64,000 nt of DNA from Paenibacillus alginolyticus DSM 5050 = NBRC 15375 (GTDB taxonomy: Bacteria; Bacillota; Bacilli; Paenibacillales; NBRC-103111), in assembly GCF_000422905.1 (NCBI RefSeq), contig NZ_AUGY01000001.1, positions 1 to 64,000 of the forward strand, read 5' to 3'. The translations under genes were made by a program, and so were the position numbers. Of the stretch, positions 1 to 7,253 are shown one piece after another (position 1 is the stretch's first letter; each line of letters starts with the position of its first letter). Below the pieces are notes generated by a model. It made no database searches, was not told where the DNA came from, and was given only the letters and a program-made list of their open reading frames with translations.

Positions 1-248
1 ACGAGCGCATACCGCCCAAGACCCCCAATATGAACGCATACATTGAGTCATTTCATAGCATTATTGAAAGAGATGTGTACACAAAAGAGTACTTTGAAAC
101 GTTTGAAGAAGCTTACCAAAGAGTACACACATACATTGAATTCTACAACCAACGGCGTTTCCACGGAAGTCTGCACAAAATGAGTCCAAGCCAGTACCAT
201 GCAGCTTGGGAAGCTAAAAAATTAGAAGCCGTAGAAATTGCGCTTTAG
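1..248 (+). CDS. IS3-family transposase OrfB, C-terminal fragment
   Basis: The open frame enters from the left edge (in frame from base 3, ERIPPKTPN before the first ATG at 30), so only the C-terminal end of the protein is in the window. The motif NAYIESFHSIIERD followed by YIEFYNQRRFHGSL is the typical end of the DDE integrase core of IS3-family OrfB proteins. The second half carries the conserved glutamate region (IESFHS) and the YN.RR signature. The upstream part of the element, including OrfA and the first catalytic residues, is outside the window. Whether the copy is intact cannot be judged. It borders an AT-rich block of non-backbone genes. Confidence 0.8.
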   Translation, partial: ERIPPKTPNMNAYIESFHSIIERDVYTKEYFETFEEAYQRVHTYIEFYNQRRFHGSLHKMSPSQYHAAWEAKKLEAVEIAL

Positions 249-422
249 TGTGCTAGAGAAATGAGAAGCTGCGAGAGCGAGAGCATTTAGCAGCTAGACT
301 CCATAATTAAGGGGCCGAACCGTCTATGAGCAGAGACCTACAAAATATTACATTTCCCTCTACAAACTACAGTTCACATGGTACAATTTATTTAACTATT
401 CAACCAGATAAGGAGAAATTAT

Positions 423-506
423 TTGTCTTTTTATATAGTTCTTGTGTTGCTATTAAAGTTAATTGTTGAAATCATCAGTAGGCATCCATGTGATGCTTTT
501 TCTTGA
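423..506 (+). CDS. Possible 27-residue hydrophobic peptide
   Basis: A TTG codon at 423 lies 7 nt after AGGAG (411-415) and opens a 27-codon frame ending at TGA 504-506. The peptide is a single hydrophobic segment (SFYIVLVLLLKLIVEII) followed by a short polar tail (SRHPCDAFS). Size and hydropathy resemble small membrane peptides, including type I toxins, but I recognise no family motif. A terminator-like hairpin (482-501) overlaps its last codons, which argues against it. Treat as a hypothesis. Confidence 0.2.
   Translation: MSFYIVLVLLLKLIVEIISRHPCDAFS
482..501 (+). terminator. Short hairpin with T-run
   Basis: GCATC (482-486) pairs with GATGC (492-496) across a 5-nt loop and is followed by TTTTTC. 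The stem is only 5 bp, so it is a weak terminator candidate for transcripts coming from the insertion sequence. Confidence 0.3.
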
Positions 507-621
507 AAGTGCTTTAGTGGGTAACAGGCTATGGTATAATTTTTCACAAAAGAACTCTTATTAATGGTTCTAAACATAAAATCTCAAGGTTAGTATTTAA
601 TTAAAAAAGTGGTGAAAATTT

Positions 622-1881
622 ATGGGATTTAACTATGACCTAAGCAAGTTTCTACTTAATATTTTCTTCATAATGTTCCCATTAATGTTTTATCAATTTG
701 CAGTATACGAAAAAATGAATGAGAGAAAAGCTTTAAAAAATGTAATCCTCTTTTCTTTATTTGCCACTCCAATGTTTTTATGTATGTTCTTTCCTCCTGT
801 AGAAGCAAAAGGTTTAATATTTGATCTTAGAATTATTCCTTTGATATTGGGTTGTTTTTATGGTAATTCCATAACTTCTATCATGTTATTCTTCTCTCTT
901 ATTAGTGTTCGTTTTATGATTGGCGGCACAGGCGCTTATTTAAATTTAGTCTCCTCCACTCTATCGTTTATTGTAATCATATCTTTATCAAAAAAATATC
1001 ATTCTTATAGTTTAATTAATAAAATTCTAACATCCTCTATACTTTCTTTTGTTTGTAAAATGATTGGCATAGCAAGTGTTCTAATTATTCATTCTGATTA
1101 CGGTCTCATGTCTGCTTTTAAGTTTTATATTGTTCAAAGTTTATTCATGGGCTTAGCTGTATACATTATTGAATCTATTAGAAGAAACGCTGACCTAAAA
1201 AAAGAATTAATATTTTCAGAAAAAATGAACATCGCAAGTGTTATTTCAGCATCTGTTGCACATGAAATTAGAAATCCGCTGACCTCAGTTAGAGGATTTA
1301 TTCAACTACTTACTCAAACAGAATTAAATCCCGAAAAAAAACAGATGTACGGTGAAATTTGTTTAGAAGAAATTGATCGTGCGGAGCAAATTATTAATGA
1401 TTACCTATCATTAGCAAAGCCGTATCCAGAGGTTGAAGAAAAACTGGATTTAGGTGAGGAAATTCAATACATTTGTAATGTTTTAACATCCCTTGCAAAC
1501 CTTACAGGAGTAGAAGTAGAGATAAAATATGACATAAATTTGTTTGTATTGGGTGATCGGCAAAAGCTAAGGCAAAGTATCATTAACATTGCCAAAAATG
1601 GGATAGAGGCGATGGAGAATAAGAGAGGAATACTTAAAATTGAAGCTTATAGGAGAAACAATGAGGTGATTCTCTCCATTAGCGATACTGGAATCGGTAT
1701 GACAATTGACCAAATTAATCGTCTAGGAGTCCCGTATTTTTCCAACAAAAATAAAGGTACAGGTCTTGGAATGATGGTGTCATTTAGCTTTATAAAAGGA
1801 ATGTTGGGAAAAATCAATGTGAAAAGCGAATTGGGACAAGGGACTGTATTTGATATTTCCTTTCCCATAATAAAAGTATAA
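622..1881 (+). CDS. KinB-like membrane sensor histidine kinase
   Basis: 419 residues. The first ~185 residues contain about six hydrophobic segments and resemble the 5TM/LytS-type sensor modules of sporulation kinases. The kinase core follows: H-box SVAHEIRNPLTSVRGF with the phospho-acceptor His214, N-box around Asn326 (NIAKNGIEAM), G1 box DTGIGM at 355-360, F-box PYFSNK and G2 box GTGLGM at 379-384. The preserved motifs predict an active kinase. Architecture and motif spelling are closest to Bacillus KinB/KinD-type kinases feeding the Spo0F/Spo0A phosphorelay, but that role is inferred. No response regulator gene is adjacent, so it is an orphan kinase in an AT-rich accessory block beside an IS3 fragment. 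ATG 622 is preceded by GTGGTGAAAATTT, a weak ribosome site. Confidence 0.9.
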   Translation: MGFNYDLSKFLLNIFFIMFPLMFYQFAVYEKMNERKALKNVILFSLFATPMFLCMFFPPVEAKGLIFDLRIIPLILGCFYGNSITSIMLFFSLISVRFMIGGTGAYLNLVSSTLSFIVIISLSKKYHSYSLINKILTSSILSFVCKMIGIASVLIIHSDYGLMSAFKFYIVQSLFMGLAVYIIESIRRNADLKKELIFSEKMNIASVISASVAHEIRNPLTSVRGFIQLLTQTELNPEKKQMYGEICLEEIDRAEQIINDYLSLAKPYPEVEEKLDLGEEIQYICNVLTSLANLTGVEVEIKYDINLFVLGDRQKLRQSIINIAKNGIEAMENKRGILKIEAYRRNNEVILSISDTGIGMTIDQINRLGVPYFSNKNKGTGLGMMVSFSFIKGMLGKINVKSELGQGTVFDISFPIIKV

Positions 1882-2014
1882 CGAAGTGAGGGTTATTTCC
1901 CTATCATTTCATTGCAGTTCTTGTGAGAAAAAAGTAAATTAAAAGATTAGGGAATTATTTCTTGAAATGACCTAACAGGTTTAATAATCAAGTCTTTTGC
2001 TTTGAGCATCAAAG
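1882..2014. other. Spacer between histidine kinase and broken acidic gene
   Basis: AT-rich, with no long reading frame, no strong hairpin and no recognisable promoter. Confidence 0.4.
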
Positions 2015-2795
2015 ATGAAATCAATTCAATTAAAGTAAGTATGAGGGTTATGAATATAATAACGTCTTTATTACATTTGAGGGTATTCATCTAGGTCACT
2101 ATGAAGATGATCAATTAGAAGATACATATTCGCACCTTATCAATAAAAATTGTAAGATCACAATTGTAGACGATAAAATTCACATTGATTCTGCTTTTGA
2201 TGGCAGTGCAAGAATACATTTCCCTGCAAATCAATTGGTTGCAAGTAAAGAAATTAGGGAGACTCGCGGCTGGTTTTCTAAATCTCAAGAGATTATTTTG
2301 GAATTAACTATTGATCGTTATAGCTTGGGAATTGAAAAGGTAATTTTTAAGTTAAATGAAGAGATTGCAGCTGATGAAGTGATTGAGGTACTTGAAACGA
2401 TAAGGAAAACGATCGATGAAGAACTAGAAGATAAGAATGATTTAAGTGTGTATGTTGAGGATGATGAACTTCAAACAGAATTTGAAGATGGGGAACTTTA
2501 TATTGAAGCAACGGTAATTGAAGTTGCGGAATTTGATGAAGAGAGTGTAGCTTTAATCGTGACTCAAGGTGTCGTAGGTATTGGTGATGAAATCTATTTA
2601 GTTGGTGAGTACATTAAATGTAATAAATTTATTAAAGGTATCCTTAAGGATGGATTAGAAGTTGATTATGCTGGTTACGATGATGATGTTGTAGCTTTAA
2701 TTGTGAAACATCCCAATGAGTATATTGAAATGCTTAGTGGAGTGAATTTTCTAAAGAATACATTACTAGAGGATTATGAAGGTGACGAAGATTAA
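2015..2795 (+). pseudogene. Unknown acidic protein, apparently frameshifted by a 4-bp duplication
   Basis: The open frame ending at 2795 has no ATG or GTG near its front; its first canonical start is TTG 2235, with no ribosome site. Reading upstream, the same frame stays open to 2034 and encodes protein-like sequence (KYEGYEYNNVFITFEGIHLG...). In another frame an ATG at 2015 encodes MKSIQLK and then stops. The two join if one copy of the tandem AAGTAAGT (2033-2040) is removed, giving MKSIQLKYEGYEYNN. The rebuilt protein would be about 258 residues, rich in Asp and Glu, with the C-terminal half containing YIEATVIEVAEF and EMLSGVNFLKN. I recognise no family. It may still be expressed from the downstream TTG. 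AT-rich like its neighbours. Confidence 0.55.
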
Positions 2796-2872
2796 TTATA
2801 TAAGGTGACGAGTTAGTACTCTGATATATTAGAATGATCTCATCGCTATTAAACATGAATATTTGAGATGGA

Positions 2873-2908
2873 GAAGTAGCGGTTATCGCTGCTTCTTTAT
2901 TATTTATA
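2873..2908 (+). terminator. Rho-independent terminator
   Basis: GAAGTAGCG (2873-2881) pairs with CGCTGCTTC (2887-2895), one G-T pair, 5-nt loop, followed by TTTATTATTTAT. It closes the transcript of the acidic gene. Confidence 0.75.
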
Positions 2909-3025
2909 ATCCATTATTGAATAGAGTTGGAAAATTAGTGGTAAAATATTGTTGTTTCTGAATGTGAAAAATGTTTGATTACATAAAATATTCAAGAAGG
3001 TGACAGAATGTGAATATCGGGATGA

Positions 3026-3304
3026 TGTAAATTTTTTTTCAAAGTTTATAGGCTTACAACTGGTATTAAATTCGTAGTAATATATAGTTATCCTAGACCG
3101 ATAAACATTGGTTATAAAACCTATAAATACCTAGTGAGATGGGAAAATTTTAGGTTTCAAAAAAAGTCGAAAACCTTACAGTTCATTGATTCCATCTCAT
3201 TTATCTTCGGGTATACGATTAACATCTCGAAGTCCAAACCGACCAATTCGGAGTTCATCGCGATGGTTGCTGATAAGCTTCGCATCGAGCATAAGGTTTC
3301 TTGA
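3026..3304 (+). pseudogene. Possible degraded gene fragment
   Basis: An open frame of 92 codons with no ATG, GTG or TTG near its beginning ends at TGA 3302-3304. It encodes sequence of protein-like composition, for example [19 protein letters not shown] and [19 protein letters not shown] run of eight T (3032-3039) and an upstream GTG start with ribosome-site-like sequence (GAAGGTGACAGA then GTGAATATC, stopping after six codons) suggest the true front was lost by small indels. No family is recognised. It may equally be chance in AT-rich DNA. Confidence 0.3.
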
Positions 3305-3343
3305 GAGGGTTAGAATCTTTGTCATTTTTCGGAGGTCATCAGC

Positions 3344-3574
3344 ATGAAATATGAGCTCGGTCGCTGCCTACTTAGTGAGCGATTGCTTGAATCCAACATG
3401 ACGGTTGGAGAACTCGCTCGAACTTTGCTTTACAAGCCAGAGCGGATTACCGACTTTGTTGAAAACAAAAGAATCATGCCGCTTAAGTCTGCAATATCTA
3501 TCGCTGACACCTTGGGGTGTGATGTGAATGATTTGTATGAATTGGTCACGATCGAGTCTAAGGTAATGAATTGA
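3344..3574 (+). CDS. Small Xre/Cro-type helix-turn-helix regulator
   Basis: 76 residues, starting at ATG with a good ribosome site (CGGAGG, 8-13 nt upstream). The body is a single HTH domain: LLSERLLESNMTVGELARTLLYKPERITDFVENKRIMPLKSAISIADTLGCDVNDLYEL, where MTVGELARTLLYKPERITDFVENK is the helix-turn-helix and the end (IADTLGCDVNDLYE) is the usual Xre C-terminal helix. It resembles stand-alone Cro/CI regulators common in bacilli. No operator sites were identified. The gene is followed directly by a terminator, so it is a single-gene transcript. Confidence 0.85.
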   Translation: MKYELGRCLLSERLLESNMTVGELARTLLYKPERITDFVENKRIMPLKSAISIADTLGCDVNDLYELVTIESKVMN

Positions 3575-3600
3575 TGGCTCTAATCCTACATATCATAAAG

Positions 3601-3630
3601 AGGGCGCTCTTATCCAGAGCGTTCTTTTTT
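3601..3630 (+). terminator. Rho-independent terminator after the Xre gene
   Basis: A 10-bp stem AGGGCGCTCT / AGAGCGTTCT (two G-T pairs), loop TATCC, then TTTTT. Confidence 0.85.
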
Positions 3631-3751
3631 CGTTAAATCTGGTCGCCATAATTCTTGGAACCATACCATACGGATTTACGTTATACATCTAGTCAATTAT
3701 TTTTCAAAGATGAAACGGTCATACAAAAAGGCCTTGGAGGCGGCATAGAAG

Positions 3752-4840
3752 TTGTTACTTATATGGACGAGTATTATAGTTGGAATTGTGTGTGTTATTG
3801 TTCTTTTTATGAATGTTTATCCTGTTTTTGGACGGAGACCCTCGAAGGAGAAGGCACAGGCTTTCTCTCGATCTTCTCAGTATGTGAATGGGAAATTCCA
3901 AAATCCATTCCCTACCATGATGAATATGGGCTTCGGGAGTACAGTGGGGATCTTGCTAGAATTTGCGAAAAGCAGTCCTAATCGACGTCCAATGACGCAT
4001 TTAGCAATGGAAACACCGAATTTGGCCAAGGATATGGAAACGAAAGTGACCTGGTTTGGTCATTCGGCTTCCTTACTAACGATCGATGGAAAAGCCTTAT
4101 TATTAGATCCCATGTTCGGGAAAGCTCCTTCGCCGTTTCCATGGTTCGGGAAGGGCAGATATAGCGGTGGATTGCCTTTTGAAATTGGGCAGCTGCCAGT
4201 GATTGATGCGGTCGTTTTGTCACATGATCATTATGATCATTTGGATTATGGAACGATCATGAAAATAAAGCATAAAGTGAACAAATTTTTAGTCCCGTTA
4301 GGGGTTGGGGGTCATCTAATCAGATGGGGTGTGCAGCCAGAAAAGATCGAAGAGCATGATTGGTGGGATGAGTTTACGTACGAAGGTTTGACATTGGCCT
4401 GTACGCCGGCTACACACTTTTCGGGGAGAAGCATGACGGACCGTGGGGCTTCCCTATGGTGCTCGTGGGTGATCAAAGGAAAGCAGTCCAATATCTTCTT
4501 CAGCGGTGATAGCGGGTATTCCTCTCATTTCAAAGAAATTGGGCAGAAGTATGGTCCATTCGATCTTACGCTGATGGAGTGCGGTCAGTACGATGATCGC
4601 TGGTCTGATATTCATATGATGCCAGAAGAAACGGTCCAAGCCCATCTGGATGTGAAAGGGAAGCTGATGCTTCCGATACATTGGGGGGCATTTACGCTAG
4701 CCTTACATGACTGGACAGATCCGATAGAGCGTGCCGCAAAGGCCGCACATGCTATCAAAGTGTCAATTCTCACACCGAAAATAGGTCAAACTGTCCATGT
4801 GAATGCCGCGGATTATCCAATAGAAACTTGGTGGAAGTAG
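3752..4840 (+). CDS. Membrane-anchored metallo-beta-lactamase-fold hydrolase (UlaG / NAPE-PLD-like)
   Basis: 362 residues from TTG 3752, which sits 11 nt after GGAGG. Residues 3-22 form a single N-terminal membrane segment. The catalytic domain begins near residue 95 (KVTWFGHSASLLTIDGKALLLDP) and carries the metal motif SHDHYDHLD (His158, His160, Asp162, His163), a third ligand in ATHFSGR (His222) and the later FFSGDSGYS (Asp ligand) and PIHWGAF (His ligand). This is the layout of L-ascorbate-6-phosphate lactonase / N-acyl-phosphatidylethanolamine phospholipase D-like hydrolases. The substrate cannot be told from sequence. The next gene starts 8 nt downstream, suggesting co-transcription. A shorter ATG start would remove the anchor. 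Confidence 0.85.
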   Translation: MLLIWTSIIVGIVCVIVLFMNVYPVFGRRPSKEKAQAFSRSSQYVNGKFQNPFPTMMNMGFGSTVGILLEFAKSSPNRRPMTHLAMETPNLAKDMETKVTWFGHSASLLTIDGKALLLDPMFGKAPSPFPWFGKGRYSGGLPFEIGQLPVIDAVVLSHDHYDHLDYGTIMKIKHKVNKFLVPLGVGGHLIRWGVQPEKIEEHDWWDEFTYEGLTLACTPATHFSGRSMTDRGASLWCSWVIKGKQSNIFFSGDSGYSSHFKEIGQKYGPFDLTLMECGQYDDRWSDIHMMPEETVQAHLDVKGKLMLPIHWGAFTLALHDWTDPIERAAKAAHAIKVSILTPKIGQTVHVNAADYPIETWWK

Positions 4841-4848
4841 AGGAGTCA

Positions 4849-5325
4849 ATGCCAACAATACGACAGGAGTTACTTATTCAAGCACCAATTGAAGTCTGTT
4901 TTGATTTGGCTAGGAGTATAGATATCCATGCGGAATCAACCTCCCAAACGAGGGAAAGAGCGATAGCCGGCAGGACGCAAGGGTTGATTGAGTGTGGAGA
5001 AACAGTGACTTGGGAAGCTTATCATTTTGGTATTAAGCAGAAGTTGACTGCCCAGATTACGGGGATGGAGAAGCCGCATTACTTTGTTGACGAAATGGTA
5101 AGAGGAGCGTTCAAGCGATTTCATCATACACATGAATTTGTAACTGTAGTGCAAGGCACTTTGATGGTTGATACGTTCGATTATACCTCACCATTTGGAG
5201 GATTGGGGAAGCTTGTTGATCGCTTGTTTTTAGCTAACTATATGACTCAGTTTCTTGAAAAGCGCAATTTATACGTGAAGAAGATGGCCGAAGAGACAGC
5301 GGAGTCTGCAAGGTCATCTAGGTAA
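4849..5325 (+). CDS. SRPBCC-fold protein
   Basis: 158 residues from ATG 4849 (MPTIRQELLIQAPIEVCFDLARSIDIH). The front strand, helix and the spacing to GETVTWEAYHFGIKQKLTAQITG and FVDEMVRGAFKRFHHTHEF match the START/SRPBCC ligand-binding fold, as in proteins annotated as cell-division inhibitor-like or cyclase-like. The frame stays open to TTG 4828, overlapping the hydrolase end, but ATG 4849 follows GAGGAG closely and gives the usual N-terminus. Ligand and role are unknown. It is probably in one transcript with the hydrolase upstream. Confidence 0.7.
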   Translation: MPTIRQELLIQAPIEVCFDLARSIDIHAESTSQTRERAIAGRTQGLIECGETVTWEAYHFGIKQKLTAQITGMEKPHYFVDEMVRGAFKRFHHTHEFVTVVQGTLMVDTFDYTSPFGGLGKLVDRLFLANYMTQFLEKRNLYVKKMAEETAESARSSR

Positions 5326-5403
5326 GAACTGGATACTGAGGCGGCCACATGGTATTATGGATAAGGCTGGTAGATCGAAGTGATCAGGAGAGAAGAATAA
5401 TCT

Positions 5404-5829
5404 ATGGTTGAACAAAAAAGTGAACGAAAATTTCATTTTCTGGGTGTACTGCTTGGAGTAGCGATTGATAACTTGGGGACAATGATATCGACTGCGTTAA
5501 TTGGCGGTATATATTTTGCTAATCGCCCGGTGAATGAGCAGGATGTAAGTGCTATAAATTCGAATGTGGGTCTATTACTTTTGCTTATGGTCGTTGGTTT
5601 GTTCTGGTCGTTTCTTGGCGGATACATTGCTGCTAAAGTTGCGAAGCGTGCCGAATATTTCAATGCTGCCATAATTGGTGTCATCGGCGCTGCAATCGGG
5701 TTTGATTCCATTTTAACCAATAATAGCATTCCATTATGGTATGAATTGATTGGTTTAGTCGTCATCGTACCGGTTTCACTATTAGGCGGATTCGTGGCTT
5801 TGAAAAGGAAAAAAGCCCCTTTAAAATGA
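5404..5829 (+). CDS. Small integral membrane protein, unknown function
   Basis: 141 residues, with ribosome site CAGGAGAG before ATG 5404. About four hydrophobic segments: 11-36 (LGVLLGVAIDNLGTMISTAL), 53-73, 85-98 and 110-131, ending in a basic tail KRKKAPLK. This topology fits a small multi-pass membrane protein. I recognise no named family. It is followed by a bidirectional terminator shared with the convergent guanylate-kinase-like gene. Confidence 0.7.
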   Translation: MVEQKSERKFHFLGVLLGVAIDNLGTMISTALIGGIYFANRPVNEQDVSAINSNVGLLLLLMVVGLFWSFLGGYIAAKVAKRAEYFNAAIIGVIGAAIGFDSILTNNSIPLWYELIGLVVIVPVSLLGGFVALKRKKAPLK

Positions 5830-5845
5830 ATGTAAGATCGTAAAA

Positions 5846-5879
5846 AAGAGACTCGGTGATGTCGATCACCGGGTCTCTT
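5846..5879. terminator. Bidirectional terminator between convergent genes
   Basis: AAGAGACTCGGTGAT pairs with ATCACCGGGTCTCTT over a GTCG loop (one G-T pair). A-rich sequence on the left and T-rich on the right let it work for both strands. Confidence 0.85.
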
Positions 5880-5895
5880 AACATTTTTAGCACAT

Positions 5896-6474
5896 TTAAC
5901 TAGTTGTAGTTGGCATGTGGGCGAGCATGGTTGCCTTTACTTTGTCGATCGTTTCTTGTAAATTCATATTCTCAAAAACATGTTCACAATCCTTGCGGTA
6001 GGAGACTTCCTCTATGTAGTGGTTCATGTAGTGGTCAATGACGTCTGTTGGCGTGTTTCGAGCAAGCATGCGTTCCATGATCGTTTGTTTGTTAACATAG
6101 ATGAACAAGCGGATCGCTCTTTCTCCAAATGTATACTTGAAACGGTTAGCTGCATAACGATTCACAATGACATAGATAAGTCCGTCTTTGCGAAGCGCTT
6201 CATCGATGTCCGCTTTCTTAATACCATAGAAATTCCCGTCAATTTCAACAGTTTGAAAAAATTCACCTGCAATGTCACTATCGATGAATACTTTGCGTGA
6301 GATGAAATTATAATCCTTCCCGTTGATTTCTTTGGGTCTAGGTGTTCGAGTTGTGTAGGAGACGACAGATGAGAAACCAAGCTCTTTGGCAATGTGATGG
6401 GCAATTGTTTTACGACCAGAACCGCTAGTACCCGTAAAGACAAACACCAATCCATTCGTTTCATGACTGCTCAT
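5896..6474 (-). CDS. Guanylate-kinase-like P-loop protein with altered Walker A
   Basis: 192 residues. The overall layout is that of guanylate kinase: P-loop near 15-23 (GTSGSGRKT), the GMP-binding stretch VVSYTTRTPRPKEINGKDYNFIS, and the LID-like region RAIRLFIYVNKQTIMERML. Canonical guanylate kinase has GPSGVGKGT; here the invariant lysine position is Arg21 and the lysine is shifted to 22. It is therefore a paralogue rather than the essential Gmk, perhaps with altered nucleotide use. Its start has GGAGGAATTG upstream on the minus strand. It stands alone and ends at the shared terminator. Confidence 0.75.
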   Translation of the reverse strand: MSSHETNGLVFVFTGTSGSGRKTIAHHIAKELGFSSVVSYTTRTPRPKEINGKDYNFISRKVFIDSDIAGEFFQTVEIDGNFYGIKKADIDEALRKDGLIYVIVNRYAANRFKYTFGERAIRLFIYVNKQTIMERMLARNTPTDVIDHYMNHYIEEVSYRKDCEHVFENMNLQETIDKVKATMLAHMPTTTS

Positions 6475-6637
6475 ATCAATTCCTCCTTCATAGAATGAAA
6501 GCGATATCTTGATAGATTCATTATAGTACGAAAATTCTGAAAATTAAAGAAATACTTTCTCGTTTTGATAGGAATCAAAGGGTGAAAATACGTTATAATA
6601 GATAGCATCACTTCGTTTAATGGAAAGGAACTTAACT

Positions 6638-6868
6638 ATGCCTAAATATGCGAATTTAAGTGCGGAAGCAACGGAATTTTTACGTCAAAAAACGGGAAGC
6701 AGTCACTTAGAGTGCTATACCTATATTGACCCGGAGCGTGGGGAGGATAGTTTTTTTATCGTTAAAACGATCAACAAGGTCATTCAAGTTTCTTTTGCCG
6801 AAGTGACGTATAATCCAAGCAGTTACCAGAGTCTGATGGAAGGACTCTACCAGGCCATCTATGAATAA
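6638..6868 (+). CDS. Small conserved-looking protein, unknown function
   Basis: 76 residues from ATG 6638, chosen because AAGGA lies 8 nt upstream; an earlier in-frame ATG (6620) would place the ribosome site inside the gene. The protein (MPKYANLSAEATEFLRQKTGSSHLECYTYIDPERG...) is a small soluble alpha/beta-type sequence without recognisable motif. A TATAAT at 6594-6599 could be its -10 box, but no -35 box at normal spacing was found. It lies just upstream of the cobalamin riboswitch. Confidence 0.6.
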   Translation: MPKYANLSAEATEFLRQKTGSSHLECYTYIDPERGEDSFFIVKTINKVIQVSFAEVTYNPSSYQSLMEGLYQAIYE

Positions 6869-6923
6869 ATACGTGACAACCCTATCGATAGATGGTAGGA
6901 TGATCGTAATTGCATATCAATGG

Positions 6924-7096
6924 AATTAGGTGCCATATATCCATTCGGATGTATGGTTAAAAGGGAAGACCGGTGATATACCGGCACGGACCCGCCACTG
7001 TGAATATCGCCGTTTATTACGGTAACTCCTTGCAACATGCCACTGGGTAACAACCTGGGAAGGTGCAAGGGGATGATGAAGTCAGGAGACCTGCCT
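6924..7096 (+). promoter_or_regulatory. Cobalamin (adenosylcobalamin) riboswitch
   Basis: The sequence has the hallmark elements: AATTAGGTGCC at the start, GGTTAAAAGGGAA, CCGCCACTGTGA, then GCCACTGGGTAACAACCTGGGAAGG (B12 box region) and the closing GTCAGGAGACCTGCCT. It precedes the cbi operon and should switch it off when adenosylcobalamin is plentiful. The expression platform is the terminator at 7182-7221. Confidence 0.93.
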
Positions 7097-7181
7097 AATT
7101 CAACAACACATGAACCCTACGTGGAATTAGGGAGTGTTAGAGAGCGGTTACTTCTGGTTTTATTAACTGTCGTAATTTACC

Positions 7182-7221
7182 AAGCATTTCTAACATGACT
7201 TATGTTAGGGATGCTTTTTTT
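7182..7221 (+). terminator. Riboswitch-controlled terminator upstream of the cbi operon
   Basis: AAGCATTTCTAACAT pairs with ATGTTAGGGATGCTT and is followed by a run of seven T. An upstream TGTTAG (7135-7140) is complementary to CTAACA (7190-7195) in the left arm and could form the competing antiterminator, so the signal looks like a transcription-level switch. Confidence 0.85.
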
Positions 7222-7253
7222 GTTGTGTAATAACGGGGGAAGGGTGTTACAAA

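Larger units (their letters stand above)
249..621. other. Intergenic stretch after the IS3 transposase
   Basis: This 373-bp gap begins with the non-coding end of the insertion sequence; a short inverted repeat AGCTGC/GCAGCT lies near 265-293, but I could not fix the terminal repeat or a target duplication. It then holds a possible 27-codon hydrophobic reading frame (423-506), a small hairpin with T-run (482-501) and a TATAAT at 535-540 about 80 bp before the histidine kinase start. No convincing -35 box at normal spacing was seen. Confidence 0.5.
2796..3343. other. 548-bp stretch with terminator and degraded frame
   Basis: Contains a good terminator (2873-2908), then an AT-rich stretch with an open frame lacking a start codon (3026-3304). 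Nested inverted repeats lie inside it: TGAGATGG (3135-3142) with CCATCTCA (3192-3199), and AGGTTT (3152-3157) with AAACCT (3171-3176). No promoter for the Xre gene was clear. Confidence 0.5.

Noticed and set aside
503-540. SigA promoter TTGAAA ... TATAAT before the histidine kinase
   Set aside because: The spacing is 26 bp, too long for a SigA promoter; only the -10-like box is noted.
3655-3981. 108-residue open frame overlapping the front of the metallo-hydrolase gene
   Set aside because: It overlaps most of the membrane and linker part of a recognisable enzyme in another frame, has no good ribosome site and has no recognisable motif.
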